A DNA stretch of 64,000 bases from Serratia fonticola (GCF_001006005.1 NZ_CP011254.1:372001-436000), one strand, 5' to 3'; shown: positions 9,110 to 18,508, numbered from the stretch's first letter. Notes: a model not told the origin generated them from the sequence alone. A program made the numbers and translations.

Positions 9110-11248
9110 TTATTCCGCTTTCAGCACTTTCACCGTGTAGCGGCCATCCGGCTGGCGGTAAGCCCCGTGAATATCGGTCTCAAAGCCCGGATAATGCGCG
9201 CCGATTTCACACAGCATTTGCAGGAACTCCAACACCGGGCGGCTTTCTTCGGTCAGCATTTCCCCCGGCATCACCAACGGTACACCTGGAGGATAAGGCA
9301 GGATCATATTGGCATTGACCTTGCCGACCATATCCTCCAGATAGACTTCCTCCACTTCGCCGTGCAGCTCTTTCTGGAAGGCGTGGTAAGGGTTCATCAC
9401 CATGGTTGGCAGCACTTCAAAGGCGCGGTACATCAGGTCCGGCAGGTTGTGATGCTCGACCAGGCGATGGATGTTCTGCGCCAGATCCTGGATGCGCATG
9501 TTTTCATAGAACTCGGGCGCTTCCTGATACAGCGATGGCAGCATGTTTTTCACCCGCAGGTTCAAATCGAACGAGCGTTTGAAATCGGTCATCGCGCGCA
9601 GCAGGCTCAACGCTTTGGTTTTATCGATACCAATGCTGAACAGGAACAACAGGTTGTACGGGCCGGTTTTCTCCACGATGATGCCGCGTTCATCCAGGTA
9701 CTTGGCGACCAGGCTGGCCGGGATACCGAACGGTTGCATCTCGCCTTCTTTGCTCATCCCTGGGGTGAGGATGGTCACCTTGATCGGGTCGAGATACATG
9801 TGTTCGTTATCGATGTTTTTGAAGCCGTGCCAGGCGCTGTCGGAACGCAGCGGCCAGCATTCTGGTTCATCGATATGCTCCGGCTGCCAGACGTCAAAGA
9901 ACCAGCCTTCAGATTCCACTTTCAGCCGTTTGATTTCTTTACGGAACTTGATGGCACGCTCGATGGAACCGTTAATCATGCGCTTACCGGCGTTGCCCTT
10001 CATCATCGCAGCGGCGGTTTCGGTGGACGCCACGATGCCATAATGCGGCGAGGTGGTGGTGTGCATCATATAGGCTTCGTTAAAGGTCTCTTCGTTGATG
10101 TCACCCTTAACGTGGATCATCGAAGCCTGCGAGAACGCCGCCAACAGTTTGTGGGTCGACTGGGTTTCATAGATCACCTTGCCTTCAACCCGCCCCCCGC
10201 TCATACCGCATTTGCCTTTGTAGATCGGATGGAAGTTGGTGTAAGGCACCCAGGCAGAATCGAAGTGGATCGATTTAACGTCCAGAGTTTCTTTGATGAA
10301 ATCGGTGTTGTACAGCAGGCCGTCGTAGGTGGAGTTGGTGATCACCGCGTGCGCTGGCCAGCTGGCGTTCGGCGTTTCTTTCACCCGCTTGGCGATGGTG
10401 GCACGGCTGAATTCGCTCTGCGGGATGCCGCCGAGAATACCGTAGGCATTACGGGTTGGCCGGAAGTAGATCGGCGTGATGTCACTCATCATCATCAGAT
10501 GGGTCAATGATTTGTGGCAGTTACGGTCGATCAGCACGGTGCTGCCTGCCGGAGCGGCATACATACCGACAATCTTGTTGGCGGTGGAGGTGCCGTTGGT
10601 CACCATGTAGCTGCGTTCGGCATTGAATACGCGGGAAATGTACTCTTCGGCCTCTTTGTGCGGGCCGGAGTGATCCAACAGCGAACCCAGTTCGGAAACC
10701 GAAATGGAGATGTCAGACTTCATGGTATTCGGGCCGAAGAAGTCATAGAACAGGCTACCTACCGGGCTTTTCTGGAAGGCGGTGCCGCCCATATGGCCTG
10801 GAGTACAGAAGGTATATTTACCTTCACGTACGTATTTGAACAGCGCCTTGGTCAGCGGCGGCAGGATGGCATCGATATACTCGTCGGTGTTCTGTTTGAT
10901 CTTGGCGGCGATATCTTTGGCCGCACCCAGCGCGTATTCGAAGAAGCGCACCTGCATGCGCAGATCGTTGAGGCTGACATCGAGCGTCGAATAGGTGTTG
11001 GCGAAGGCATACAGCGGCATGTATTCATTGAGCTGGCTGATCTCTTCACACAGCTCAAGATTGTATTTGTCCCAGTCGAAAATCACGCCGCACAGGCGGG
11101 CATTGTTTTCGATCAGCTTTAATAAATCTTCACGGTCATTAGGGTAGACGATGCGGAAGTCCAGGCTTTCCAGCGCCTGATGCAGTTCGCGGATCGGCTC
11201 TTCTTTGAAGTAGACACCCATGTGATTCATGATGGCGATAACGTTCAT
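9110..11248 (-). CDS. cadA: Inducible lysine decarboxylase CadA (LdcI)
   Basis: A cytoplasmic PLP enzyme converting lysine to cadaverine and CO2 with consumption of a proton, the core of the lysine-dependent acid response. The 712 residues align without gaps to most of E. coli LdcI: an N-terminal wing domain (MNVIAIMNHMGVYFKEEPIREL), a fold-type I core with the PLP lysine in ETQSTHKLLAAFSQ (near residue 367), and the C-terminal domain ending GRYTVKVLKAE. The start at 11248 has GGAG eight bases upstream; a start six codons earlier lacks one. It lies downstream of cadB. A paralogue, ldcC, lies 4 kb away. Substrate choice and ppGpp inhibition are inferred from the family. Confidence 0.97.
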   Translation of the reverse strand: MNVIAIMNHMGVYFKEEPIRELHQALESLDFRIVYPNDREDLLKLIENNARLCGVIFDWDKYNLELCEEISQLNEYMPLYAFANTYSTLDVSLNDLRMQVRFFEYALGAAKDIAAKIKQNTDEYIDAILPPLTKALFKYVREGKYTFCTPGHMGGTAFQKSPVGSLFYDFFGPNTMKSDISISVSELGSLLDHSGPHKEAEEYISRVFNAERSYMVTNGTSTANKIVGMYAAPAGSTVLIDRNCHKSLTHLMMMSDITPIYFRPTRNAYGILGGIPQSEFSRATIAKRVKETPNASWPAHAVITNSTYDGLLYNTDFIKETLDVKSIHFDSAWVPYTNFHPIYKGKCGMSGGRVEGKVIYETQSTHKLLAAFSQASMIHVKGDINEETFNEAYMMHTTTSPHYGIVASTETAAAMMKGNAGKRMINGSIERAIKFRKEIKRLKVESEGWFFDVWQPEHIDEPECWPLRSDSAWHGFKNIDNEHMYLDPIKVTILTPGMSKEGEMQPFGIPASLVAKYLDERGIIVEKTGPYNLLFLFSIGIDKTKALSLLRAMTDFKRSFDLNLRVKNMLPSLYQEAPEFYENMRIQDLAQNIHRLVEHHNLPDLMYRAFEVLPTMVMNPYHAFQKELHGEVEEVYLEDMVGKVNANMILPYPPGVPLVMPGEMLTEESRPVLEFLQMLCEIGAHYPGFETDIHGAYRQPDGRYTVKVLKAE

Positions 11249-11267
11249 AATCATTTCTCCAGGCAAA

Positions 11268-11315
11268 GCGGGCCCCTTCCCGTCGCGGCTGACAGGTCGG
11301 AAAGAAAGGGGCTGG
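11268..11315 (-). promoter_or_regulatory. Intercistronic hairpin between cadB and cadA
   Basis: On the minus strand, GCCCCTTTCTTTCC can pair imperfectly with GGGAAGGGGC across a loop of about 20 bases in the 96 bp gap between cadB and cadA. It has no T-run. Such structures often set the relative amounts of antiporter and enzyme; this is inference only. Confidence 0.35.
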
Positions 11316-11344
11316 GTAAATTCAGTGGGTCAGAGCACGCAATC

Positions 11345-12691
11345 TCAGTGCGCTTTGGCCGTGGCGCTGTCGTTGACCGCTGCGGCTGCTTTGGCAACCT
11401 GGCGGGTATTCATTTTGCGGGCATAGAACATCAGGATGATCAGGCTGACGATAAAGGTGCCGGACAGCTCGAAGGAGTTGGCACCCATCAGGGCGATAAA
11501 GCAGAATCCACAGCCCAGTACCGACGCCACCAGGCTCAGCAGGTTACGCACGTTGACGCCTTCAAAGCGGATCAGGTCAACGCAGGAGTAGAAGTAAGGC
11601 AGCATGGTCAGCAGCACCGCAATCCCGGTCAGTTCGCCGAACAGGTCGGAAGCTTTGCCGCCGCTGGAGTTCATCACGGTGATCAACACCATCAGTGCAG
11701 TCATTTTGCAGCTTGCCAACAGCAGGCCCTTCTTCGGAATGCCGTTTTTATCCAGTTCGCCATACACTTTCGGGAAGTTGCCGTCGTTAGCCGCACGCAC
11801 CCCGGCCTGACCTACCAGCATCATCCAGGAACCCAACGAGGTCAGGCAGGCAAAGGCGGTGAAAGCGGATACCATCGGGGCCGCCCAGTTACCCATAATG
11901 GCGGAGGCGCTGATGGCGAAGGGAGCACCGCTGGCAGCCATTTGCGCCGCAGGGAACATCCCGCTCATCACCTGAGTGGCAGCAATATAGATAATCCCTG
12001 CCAGGCCGGTACCGAGCATGGTCGCCAGTGGTACGGTACGTTTAGGGTTTTTTACCATCCCGGTGCTGACGGCGGCGGATTCAACGCCGATAAACGCCCA
12101 CAGGCAGAGCAGGATACTTTTCACCACGGCATGGCTGTCGGTGGTACCCGAGGTATTCCAGTTAGCTTGATAGGTTGCAACATCAAACCAGTGCCACCCC
12201 GCCACGGCGGTGATCACTATCGGGATCAAGACCAGCACCAAACCCAGCGTGGTCAAGCGGCTGACCCAGGTGCCCCCCAGCAGATTGACAAAGGTGAATA
12301 TCCAGACGATGGCAATACAGGCAATCCCGGCCGGAACCGGATTATTCAACGCGGGGAAGAAAGTAGAGAGATAAGAAACGGCGGTAATACCGATTGCCAG
12401 GTTACCGATCCAGTTGGCATGGTAGTAAAGCACGCCAGTCTGGAAACCGAACGCCGGGGAGATTTCCCCAGCATAGGCAATTGGCCCACCCTGCTGCGGG
12501 TTTTTGGTCGCCAGGCGGGCGTAAACATAAGCCAATGACATCGCGCCGACGATAGAAATCACCCATCCCCAGATGGCGATAGATCCCAGACTTGCCAGGT
12601 TTGCCGGTAATAAAGCAATCCCGCTCCCCATCATATTACCGGCGACGACGCCGGTGCAGGCAATAAGCCCTATTTTCTTGGATGAAGCCAT
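11345..12691 (-). CDS. cadB: Lysine:cadaverine antiporter CadB (APC family)
   Basis: An inner-membrane exchanger that takes up lysine and exports cadaverine, completing the proton-consuming cycle with CadA. The 448 residues show about 12 membrane segments. The N-terminal signature is MASSKKIGLIACTGVVAGNMMGSGIALLPANLASLG, the substrate-binding GxG segment of basic amino-acid antiporters. Length is close to E. coli CadB (444). The ATG has CAGGAG seven bases upstream. It is the first gene of the cadBA operon; the promoter region lies in the 415 bp gap before cadC. Confidence 0.96.
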   Translation of the reverse strand: MASSKKIGLIACTGVVAGNMMGSGIALLPANLASLGSIAIWGWVISIVGAMSLAYVYARLATKNPQQGGPIAYAGEISPAFGFQTGVLYYHANWIGNLAIGITAVSYLSTFFPALNNPVPAGIACIAIVWIFTFVNLLGGTWVSRLTTLGLVLVLIPIVITAVAGWHWFDVATYQANWNTSGTTDSHAVVKSILLCLWAFIGVESAAVSTGMVKNPKRTVPLATMLGTGLAGIIYIAATQVMSGMFPAAQMAASGAPFAISASAIMGNWAAPMVSAFTAFACLTSLGSWMMLVGQAGVRAANDGNFPKVYGELDKNGIPKKGLLLASCKMTALMVLITVMNSSGGKASDLFGELTGIAVLLTMLPYFYSCVDLIRFEGVNVRNLLSLVASVLGCGFCFIALMGANSFELSGTFIVSLIILMFYARKMNTRQVAKAAAAVNDSATAKAH

Positions 12692-12958
12692 GGTCAGTTT
12701 CTCCTGATTATCGATGCTGATAAGTGCTGAGCATTAAGAGGCGAGATTAATGAACAGACTTGATAATCAGGATGCTAACGGTCGGCTAAAATAAAGTCCT
12801 AAAGATAAGGTGAAATTACGCTCATGATCCTACAAATGATATCCGGAGGTTTTTAACTCACATATCAAGATCGCAGGATGAGCTAAAGAAAAGATAAAGT
12901 TTGTTTAGAAACAATAAGATAAATTCTATGCGTAGCTGTAAATAATGGTGCAACAGAT
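12692..12958 (-). promoter_or_regulatory. cadBA promoter region
   Basis: The 267 bp upstream of cadB are A/T-rich relative to neighbours, especially 12885-12935, where the minus strand reads runs such as TTTATCTTATTG and AACTTTATCTTTTC. E. coli CadC binds two A/T-rich sites (Cad1, Cad2) upstream of cadB, and H-NS represses there, so this is the expected location. I could not fix a -10/-35 pair or exact CadC sites by eye. The remainder of the gap up to cadC holds a palindromic repeat (12959-13052) and about 54 bp with nothing recognisable. Confidence 0.45.
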
Positions 12959-13052
12959 GGGAGCCATGCAGAACGCCGACACGCCGTAAACCCATCCTTG
13001 GGGGCTCGAATCGCGCATCCCTGCGCTCAACGGTCGTAACCGTATGACTCCC
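12959..13052. repeat. 94 bp imperfect palindromic intergenic element
   Basis: The ends are inverted copies, GGGAGCCATGC and GTATGACTCCC, with inner complementary segments (the ACGCCGTAAACCCATCC side against the CGCGCATCCCTGCGCTCAACGG side). This style of repeat is common between genes in Serratia and relatives. It lies between the 3' end of cadC and the cadBA promoter region. No second copy was seen in the window. Confidence 0.6.
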
Positions 13053-13106
13053 ACCAGCCTTAGACTTTTAGTGTCGCTGTATTTGTGCCAGCGGTTGGCA
13101 ATGGAG

Positions 13107-14657
13107 TTATTTTTGCGTGTCGTAATTGTCTAAATAAGGAACAACTGCGGTGACTGAGGTTTGGAATACGCCATTACGGATCCAATGCAGCGTGTTTTCA
13201 CCGGGGCGAAGGTTGAAGGCGGTAATATAAGAATCCGCAGCCTGATGGTTATGGCCCTGCATTTCGTAGACTTTGCCTAGTAATACATAGTTCAACCATG
13301 ACATCTGTAGATCGATAGCTTTATTAATGGCGCGGTAAGCCTCATCGGTTTTCCCTTGGGAAAGCGCATCGACGGTAACTATCTGCTGCAAGATGGGTGA
13401 ATTTACCAATGCTGGTAACGTCCCCAGGCGGGTAATTTCCGTTCGTAGCTGTGCCAGTTCGGCCGCATCAAGAGGTTGGTAGGAGTTACGCAGCAAATCC
13501 ACCAGCGCTTTTTCGGCAACGGCATACTCAAAGTCCGGCGAGGCTTTGATTATCGCCTCCAATTGGCTGCTGGCGCGGGTCAGTGAGTCCGCATCACCCT
13601 GTACCAGCAACTGATGTGCCTGATAGAAACGCTGCAGCGCCGGGCCATTTTGCGGCAGCAACTGCGCCAAACGCAGTGCCAGTTGCTGCGGCCAAGGCTG
13701 TTTCAACGCCGCCGACAGGCTGGTAAGGAAATCCTGCTGAATTTTTAGCTGATTATCGGTGGTAATAAAGTAGCGTTTATCCAGCATGATCGAGCTGTCG
13801 GCATTATCCACCAGCCGCACCGACAGGAAGCATTGCTGGGCACGGTAATGGCGTTGGTTAACAAACTCGATATACAGCGACTTGCCGGAGCTGCTCGGCC
13901 CGGCAAAATTGTAGTTGGTCTGATCGTGTACCAGGAACGTGGAATAGGTATTCAGCGCGTCGGTGACCAGTTCACTCACGCCAACCACGTAAGAGAGCTG
14001 TGGCGTCCAGTTGCTGCAGCTGTTACCCCCCTGGATACGAATGTCGATATCACGCGGGTTGAGCAACACCGGCATAGTGGACACCGGAATGCGCTGAGAC
14101 AGGGTCGCAATGCCGACAAAGGCGACGCAGGCAGACAGCGCCGCCAGGAAAGTCAGCCAGACCCAAAAGGGTGAGCGTTGATAAAAACGACCTGCCGCAG
14201 TGGGTAACAGGGCCTTTGGCTTGGTAGCCGGACGCGGCGGTATATAGGCGGGAGCCTCTTCTTCGCTGCCATCTTCCGGTTCATGCATTACCACGGCTAC
14301 CTGGGGTACCAACGGCGGCGCATCTTCCCCCTCTTCACACCACATGACCGGTGCAGTCAGTTTATAGCCGCGTTTGGGGACGGTGATGATGTATTCGGGG
14401 CTGTCCGGATCGCCGTCTTTCAGATATTTGCGCAGTTCGGAAATGCACTGGGTCACCACATGGTTGGTGACGATATTGCGCTTCCAGATGTTATCAATCA
14501 GCTCGTCGCGGCTGAGCACCACGTCCGGGTGCTGAGCGAAGTACTGCAACATATCGATCAGGCGCGGTTCCAGCGTCCGTTGACGCCCATCACGGCTTAT
14601 GCGGTTGTCGGCCGGGGTGATCAGCCACTCCCCGACGCGGAAAACAGGCTCTTGCAT
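13107..14657 (-). CDS. cadC: Membrane-integrated transcriptional activator CadC
   Basis: A one-component pH and lysine sensor that activates cadBA. The 516 residues (E. coli 512) comprise an OmpR/ToxR-type winged-helix domain (residues 1-105, with DELIDNIWKRNIVTNHVVTQCISELRKYL as the recognition region), a flexible cytoplasmic linker, one membrane segment (about 164-186) and a periplasmic sensor domain. The cysteines that form the periplasmic disulfide in E. coli correspond to Cys214 and Cys276, and the membrane Cys to Cys177, so the sensing chemistry looks intact. The antagonist LysP is not in this window. It is transcribed in the same direction as cadBA from its own promoter, presumably. 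Confidence 0.96.
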   Translation of the reverse strand: MQEPVFRVGEWLITPADNRISRDGRQRTLEPRLIDMLQYFAQHPDVVLSRDELIDNIWKRNIVTNHVVTQCISELRKYLKDGDPDSPEYIITVPKRGYKLTAPVMWCEEGEDAPPLVPQVAVVMHEPEDGSEEEAPAYIPPRPATKPKALLPTAAGRFYQRSPFWVWLTFLAALSACVAFVGIATLSQRIPVSTMPVLLNPRDIDIRIQGGNSCSNWTPQLSYVVGVSELVTDALNTYSTFLVHDQTNYNFAGPSSSGKSLYIEFVNQRHYRAQQCFLSVRLVDNADSSIMLDKRYFITTDNQLKIQQDFLTSLSAALKQPWPQQLALRLAQLLPQNGPALQRFYQAHQLLVQGDADSLTRASSQLEAIIKASPDFEYAVAEKALVDLLRNSYQPLDAAELAQLRTEITRLGTLPALVNSPILQQIVTVDALSQGKTDEAYRAINKAIDLQMSWLNYVLLGKVYEMQGHNHQAADSYITAFNLRPGENTLHWIRNGVFQTSVTAVVPYLDNYDTQK

Positions 14658-14746
14658 GGCGGAAATAACTCTGTGGACACTGAGGGCAAGGGCGCGATGA
14701 TAGCATAACGACCCATAACTTGGGCCGTTCTCAGCAGATTAAGCAT

Positions 14747-15136
14747 TCATAGTTCATATAATTCGAGCGGTAATCCGTCAGGATCGCTGAAAAAGGTAAA
14801 GCGGGATTGGGTATAGGGATCGACCCGAATTGGCTCGCAAACGACCCCGGCCGCCTGTAAATGCGCTATCGATGCCTCGATATCCTCTACGCTGAATGCC
14901 AGGTGACGCAGGCCACAGGCTTCCGGGCGGCTCGGCCTGGCTGGAGGAGATGGGAAAGAAAACAGTTCAATGACGTATTGGCCATTCAGCGCCAGATCGG
15001 CTTTCCAGGAGTCACGTTCTTCGCGGTAATATTCCGCTAACAGGGTGAACCCCAGGATATCGCAGTAAAAGTGCTTACTGACGGCGTAATCAGAACCAAT
15101 CACCGCTATATGGTGAACCTGTCGTAATGCCAACAT
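14747..15136 (-). CDS. yaeR: VOC-family (glyoxalase/bleomycin-resistance fold) protein YaeR
   Basis: A 129-residue metalloprotein of the vicinal oxygen chelate superfamily. VHHIAVIGSDYAVSKHFYCDILGF supplies the first metal His, GQYVIELFSFP the first Glu, ACGLRHLAFSVEDIEA the second His and GLPLELYEL the second Glu. E. coli YaeR has the same length; its substrate is unknown, although it is often labelled glyoxalase-like. The longer open frame adds MGEGWGEG, which is translated from a dispersed repeat, so the start at 15136 with GGAG upstream is preferred. Its position between ldcC and the cad block is noted elsewhere. Confidence 0.93.
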   Translation of the reverse strand: MLALRQVHHIAVIGSDYAVSKHFYCDILGFTLLAEYYREERDSWKADLALNGQYVIELFSFPSPPARPSRPEACGLRHLAFSVEDIEASIAHLQAAGVVCEPIRVDPYTQSRFTFFSDPDGLPLELYEL

Positions 15137-15163
15137 GGATGAACTCCGTAAGTTATTTAGTGA

Positions 15164-15198
15164 CCCCTCACCCCAACCCTCTCCCACAGGGAGAGGGA
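15164..15198. repeat. Dispersed CCCTCACCCCAACCCTCTCC repeat, copy a
   Basis: Two arms, CCCTCTCCC and GGGAGAGGG, form a short hairpin, preceded by CCCCTCACCCCAAC. Related copies lie at 22078, 42801, 42920, 47272 and 47441. This copy separates ldcC from yaeR. Confidence 0.8.
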
Positions 15199-15222
15199 GC
15201 TGATACGGAGCCGTAATCAGGT

Positions 15223-17373
15223 TTAAGAGTCAATCTGTGAGGTTTTCAGCACCTTCACCAGATAACGCCCATCCTCGGTCAACTTGGCCCCGTGGATATC
15301 GGTTTCAAAACCTGGATAGTGTTCGCCGATCGAGCACAGCATCAACAGGAAATCGAGCACCGCACGGCTCTCTTCGGTGATCATCTCCCCCGGCATCACG
15401 ACCGGCACGCCCGGCGGATAAGGCAGGATCATGTTCGCCGCTACCTTGCCGACCAACTGGTCAATCTCGCAGGTTTCAACATTACCGCGCACCTGCTGCT
15501 GGAACATCTCATAAGGCGTCAGCTTCATCTCCGGCAGGACGTCAAACGCACGCAGCATCAGGCCCGGTAAATCGTGCTGGCGGATCAGTTGGTGGATCCC
15601 GGCAGCCAGATCCTGAATGCGCATATGGCGGTAGAAGTCCGGATCTTCAGCATACAGATCCGGCAGCATGTTTTTCACCCGCAGGTTAAGATCGTAAGCA
15701 CGTTTGAAATCCGTCAGGCTGCGCAGCAGGCTCATCGCCTTGGTCTTGTCGATGCCAATGCTAAACAGGAATAGCAGGTTGTAAGGACCGGTTTTTTCCA
15801 CCACGATCCCACGCTCATCCAGGTATTTTGCTACCAGCGCGGCAGGGATCCCGCTTTCCTCCAGCTCACCCAGTTCGTTCATCCCCGGCGTCAAAATGGT
15901 GACCTTGATCGGATCCAGATACATATGATCGCTGTCGGTCTGGCCGAAGCCATGCCAGTTGTCGTCCGGGTTCAGCGGCCAGCACTGTGCCTCGTCAATC
16001 TCTTCCGGCTGCCAGATATCGAAGAACCAGGTGTCACTCTCGGCACGCAGGCGTTGCACTTCACGGCGAAAATGCAGGGCTCGCTCCACGGAGCGATTAA
16101 TCATGCGCCGCCCCGGATTACCACGCAGCATCGCCGCAGCGGTTTCCATCGAAGCCACAATGCCGTAATGCGGCGAAGTGGTGGTGTGCATCATGTAGGC
16201 TTCATTAAAGGTGTTCTCGTCATAATCCCCTTTAATGTGGATCATCGAAGCCTGAGAGAACGCCGCCAACAGCTTGTGGGTCGACTGAGTTTCATAGATC
16301 ACCTTGCCCGGGATGCGATCGCCACTCATGCCGCTCTTGCCGTCATAAATCGGGTGGAAATTGGTGTAAGGCACCCAAGCCGAATCGAAGTGGATCGACG
16401 CTACGTCCAGCGTTTGCTTGATGTAATCGGTGTTATACAGCAGGCCGTCATAGGTAGAGTTGGTGATCACCGCATGCACCGGCCAGCTGGCGTTGGCGGT
16501 GTCTGCCACCCGCTTGGCAATGCTGTCGCGGGTAAATTCGCGCTGGGGAATACCGCCTAAAATACCGTACGCGTTACGCAGCGGGCGCAGGTAAATCGGC
16601 ACGATGTCACACATCATCAGCAGGTGACACAGCGATTTATGGCAGTTACGGTCAATCAATACCGTGCTACCGGCAGGAGCCGAATACATGCCGACAATCT
16701 TGTTGGCAGTAGAGGTGCCGTTGGTCACCAGATAGCTCTGCTCCGCGTTGAACGTGCGGGCAATGTACTCCTCCGCCTCCAGATGCGGGCCGGTGTGATC
16801 CAGCAGCGAGCCGAGCTCCGTCACCGAGATGGAAATATCCGCCTTCAGGGTGTTGGCACCAAAGAAATCGTAGAACAGGCAGCCCACCGGGCTTTTCTGG
16901 AACGCGGTGCCCGCCATATGGCCCGGCGTACAGAAGGTATATTTCCCCTCCTTCACATAGGTGAACAGCGCCTTGGTCAGCGGGGGGGTGATGGTGTCCA
17001 TATACTCATCGGTATACTGGCGAATGCGCTGGGCGATATCGTCGGCAGCGTTCAGACCATACTCGAAGAAATAGAGCACCATACGCATTTCGTGCAGGTG
17101 GACGTCGAAAGTGGAGTGGGTGTTGATAAACGCATACAGCGGCAGGTATTCATTCAGCTCATTGATTTCGCTGCACAGCTCCAGGCTGTATTCGTCCCAG
17201 TCGAAGATCACCCCACAGATACGCGCATTGTGTTCGATCAGCTTGAGCAGATCACCGCTGTTCTTCGGGAAAACCAGTTGGAAACCCATTGAGGCCAGCG
17301 CCACGTGCAGCTCGCGGATAGGCTCGTCTTTGTAATAAACGCCCATCGGGCTCATGATCGCAATGATATTCAT
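15223..17373 (-). CDS. ldcC: Constitutive lysine decarboxylase LdcC
   Basis: The second lysine decarboxylase, 716 residues, PLP lysine in ETQSTHKLLAAFSQ. It matches E. coli LdcC rather than CadA in diagnostic stretches: MNIIAIMSPMGVYYKDEP at the N-terminus, NEYLPLYAFINTHSTFDVH and GCLFYDFFGANTLKADISISVTELGSLLDHTGPHLEAEEYIARTF. In E. coli LdcC is expressed at low level, has a higher pH optimum and is not controlled by CadC. It follows accA on the same strand, with the accA terminator between them, as in E. coli. The start is ATG, with a modest AAGGAT upstream. Confidence 0.95.
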   Translation of the reverse strand: MNIIAIMSPMGVYYKDEPIRELHVALASMGFQLVFPKNSGDLLKLIEHNARICGVIFDWDEYSLELCSEINELNEYLPLYAFINTHSTFDVHLHEMRMVLYFFEYGLNAADDIAQRIRQYTDEYMDTITPPLTKALFTYVKEGKYTFCTPGHMAGTAFQKSPVGCLFYDFFGANTLKADISISVTELGSLLDHTGPHLEAEEYIARTFNAEQSYLVTNGTSTANKIVGMYSAPAGSTVLIDRNCHKSLCHLLMMCDIVPIYLRPLRNAYGILGGIPQREFTRDSIAKRVADTANASWPVHAVITNSTYDGLLYNTDYIKQTLDVASIHFDSAWVPYTNFHPIYDGKSGMSGDRIPGKVIYETQSTHKLLAAFSQASMIHIKGDYDENTFNEAYMMHTTTSPHYGIVASMETAAAMLRGNPGRRMINRSVERALHFRREVQRLRAESDTWFFDIWQPEEIDEAQCWPLNPDDNWHGFGQTDSDHMYLDPIKVTILTPGMNELGELEESGIPAALVAKYLDERGIVVEKTGPYNLLFLFSIGIDKTKAMSLLRSLTDFKRAYDLNLRVKNMLPDLYAEDPDFYRHMRIQDLAAGIHQLIRQHDLPGLMLRAFDVLPEMKLTPYEMFQQQVRGNVETCEIDQLVGKVAANMILPYPPGVPVVMPGEMITEESRAVLDFLLMLCSIGEHYPGFETDIHGAKLTEDGRYLVKVLKTSQIDS

Positions 17374-17443
17374 CGCAGCTATCCTTTAGTTAACTACCAA
17401 TAGCTTATAACAACATAAAAAGCCGAAGCTGTCTTACGCGCAT

Positions 17444-17467
17444 AAAAAAACCGCCCGGAGGCGGTTT
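17444..17467 (-). terminator. Rho-independent terminator of the accA transcript
   Basis: On the minus strand, AAACCGCC, loop TCCG and GGCGGTTT form a strong stem followed by seven T. It ends the dnaE-accA transcript before ldcC. Confidence 0.9.
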
Positions 17468-17510
17468 CATATTGCTGAGTGGACGTTTGTAAGGGCTAGC
17501 ATGTTCCGCC

Positions 17511-17540
17511 GTAGGGGCGCCGCATGCTGCGCCCACTTAG
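17511..17540. repeat. Dispersed 30 bp palindromic repeat, copy 2 (inverted)
   Basis: The reverse complement matches the copies at 3421 and 56562 with two mismatches. Its last few bases overlap the 3' end of accA: the accA stop codon TAA (17537-17539) lies inside the repeat. Confidence 0.8.
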
Positions 17541-18496
17541 CAATAACCGTAGTTCATCAGCCGTTGATAGCGACGGTTGAGCAACTCTTCGTTGTTCAGG
17601 CCATCCAGATCCGCCAGGTCCGCCAACAGTTGGGCTTTCAACGAAGCCGCCATTGCCGGTACGTCTCGGTGAGCGGAGCCCAACGGCTCAGGGATCACAG
17701 AATCGATCAGCTTCAGCTCTTTCAGGCGCGGTGCAGTGATGCCCATCGCTTCTGCGGCAATCGGAGCCTTATCGGCACTTTTCCACAGGATCGAGGCGCA
17801 GCCTTCCGGCGAGATCACCGAATAGGTGCTGTACTGCAGCATATTCACTTTATCGCCCACGCCGATCGCCAATGCCCCGCCGGAGCCGCCTTCGCCGATC
17901 ACGGTGCAGATCACCGGGATATTCAGGCGAGACATTTCACGCAGGTTGCGGGCGATCGCCTCAGACTGGCCACGCTCTTCCGCACCCACGCCAGGATAAG
18001 CACCTGGGGTGTCGATGAAGGTGATCAGCGGCATCTTGAAGCGGGAGGCCATTTCCATCAGGCGCAGCGCTTTGCGATAGCCTTCCGGTGCTGGCATACC
18101 GAAGTTGCGGCGAATTTTCTCTTTGGTTTCACGCCCTTTCTGATGACCAATGATCATCACCGGGCGGCCATCGAGGCGCGCAATACCACCGACAATGGCT
18201 TTGTCATCGGCATAGGCGCGATCGCCTGCCAGCTCTTCAAAGTCGGTAAAGATGTGTTTGATATAATCCAGGGTATAAGGACGGCGCGGGTGGCGTGCCA
18301 ATTGGGCAATCTGCCAGGCCCCAAGATCGGAAAAAATCTTGCGCGTCAGCTCAACGCTCTTCTCACGCAGGCGCTGAACCTCTTCGTCCAGATTAATATC
18401 TAATTTTTCGTCTTGACGGCTGACTGCGGTCAGCGAGTCAATTTTCGCTTCCAGCTCTGCAATCGGCTGTTCAAAATCAAGAAAATTCAGACTCAT
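17537..18496 (-). CDS. accA: Acetyl-CoA carboxylase carboxyltransferase subunit alpha
   Basis: The alpha subunit of the carboxyltransferase (with AccD), moving CO2 from biotin carrier protein to acetyl-CoA to give malonyl-CoA. Its 319 residues equal the E. coli length. The crotonase-like core shows [36 protein letters not shown] and [17 protein letters not shown], which builds the oxyanion and CoA sites. It starts 12 bp after the dnaE stop and is probably co-transcribed with it. The last codons overlap a dispersed repeat. Confidence 0.98.
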   Translation of the reverse strand: MSLNFLDFEQPIAELEAKIDSLTAVSRQDEKLDINLDEEVQRLREKSVELTRKIFSDLGAWQIAQLARHPRRPYTLDYIKHIFTDFEELAGDRAYADDKAIVGGIARLDGRPVMIIGHQKGRETKEKIRRNFGMPAPEGYRKALRLMEMASRFKMPLITFIDTPGAYPGVGAEERGQSEAIARNLREMSRLNIPVICTVIGEGGSGGALAIGVGDKVNMLQYSTYSVISPEGCASILWKSADKAPIAAEAMGITAPRLKELKLIDSVIPEPLGSAHRDVPAMAASLKAQLLADLADLDGLNNEELLNRRYQRLMNYGYC

Positions 18497-18508
18497 AGCA
18501 TTCCTATT

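Noticed and set aside
9035..12538. Long open frames on the plus strand opposite cadA and cadB (up to about 490 codons)
   Set aside because: They lie wholly antisense to well-conserved genes in a GC-rich region, are rich in His, Gln and Arg as expected from reverse reading, and have no recognisable family. Similar antisense frames opposite ldcC, dnaE, bamA and the macroglobulin gene were rejected too.
15137..15187. N-terminal extension MGEGWGEG of YaeR
   Set aside because: It is translated from a dispersed intergenic repeat and absent from the family; the ATG at 15136 has its own ribosome site.
9110..17373. One of the two lysine decarboxylases being a pseudogene after duplication
   Set aside because: Both reading frames are full length, with intact PLP lysine and family motifs.
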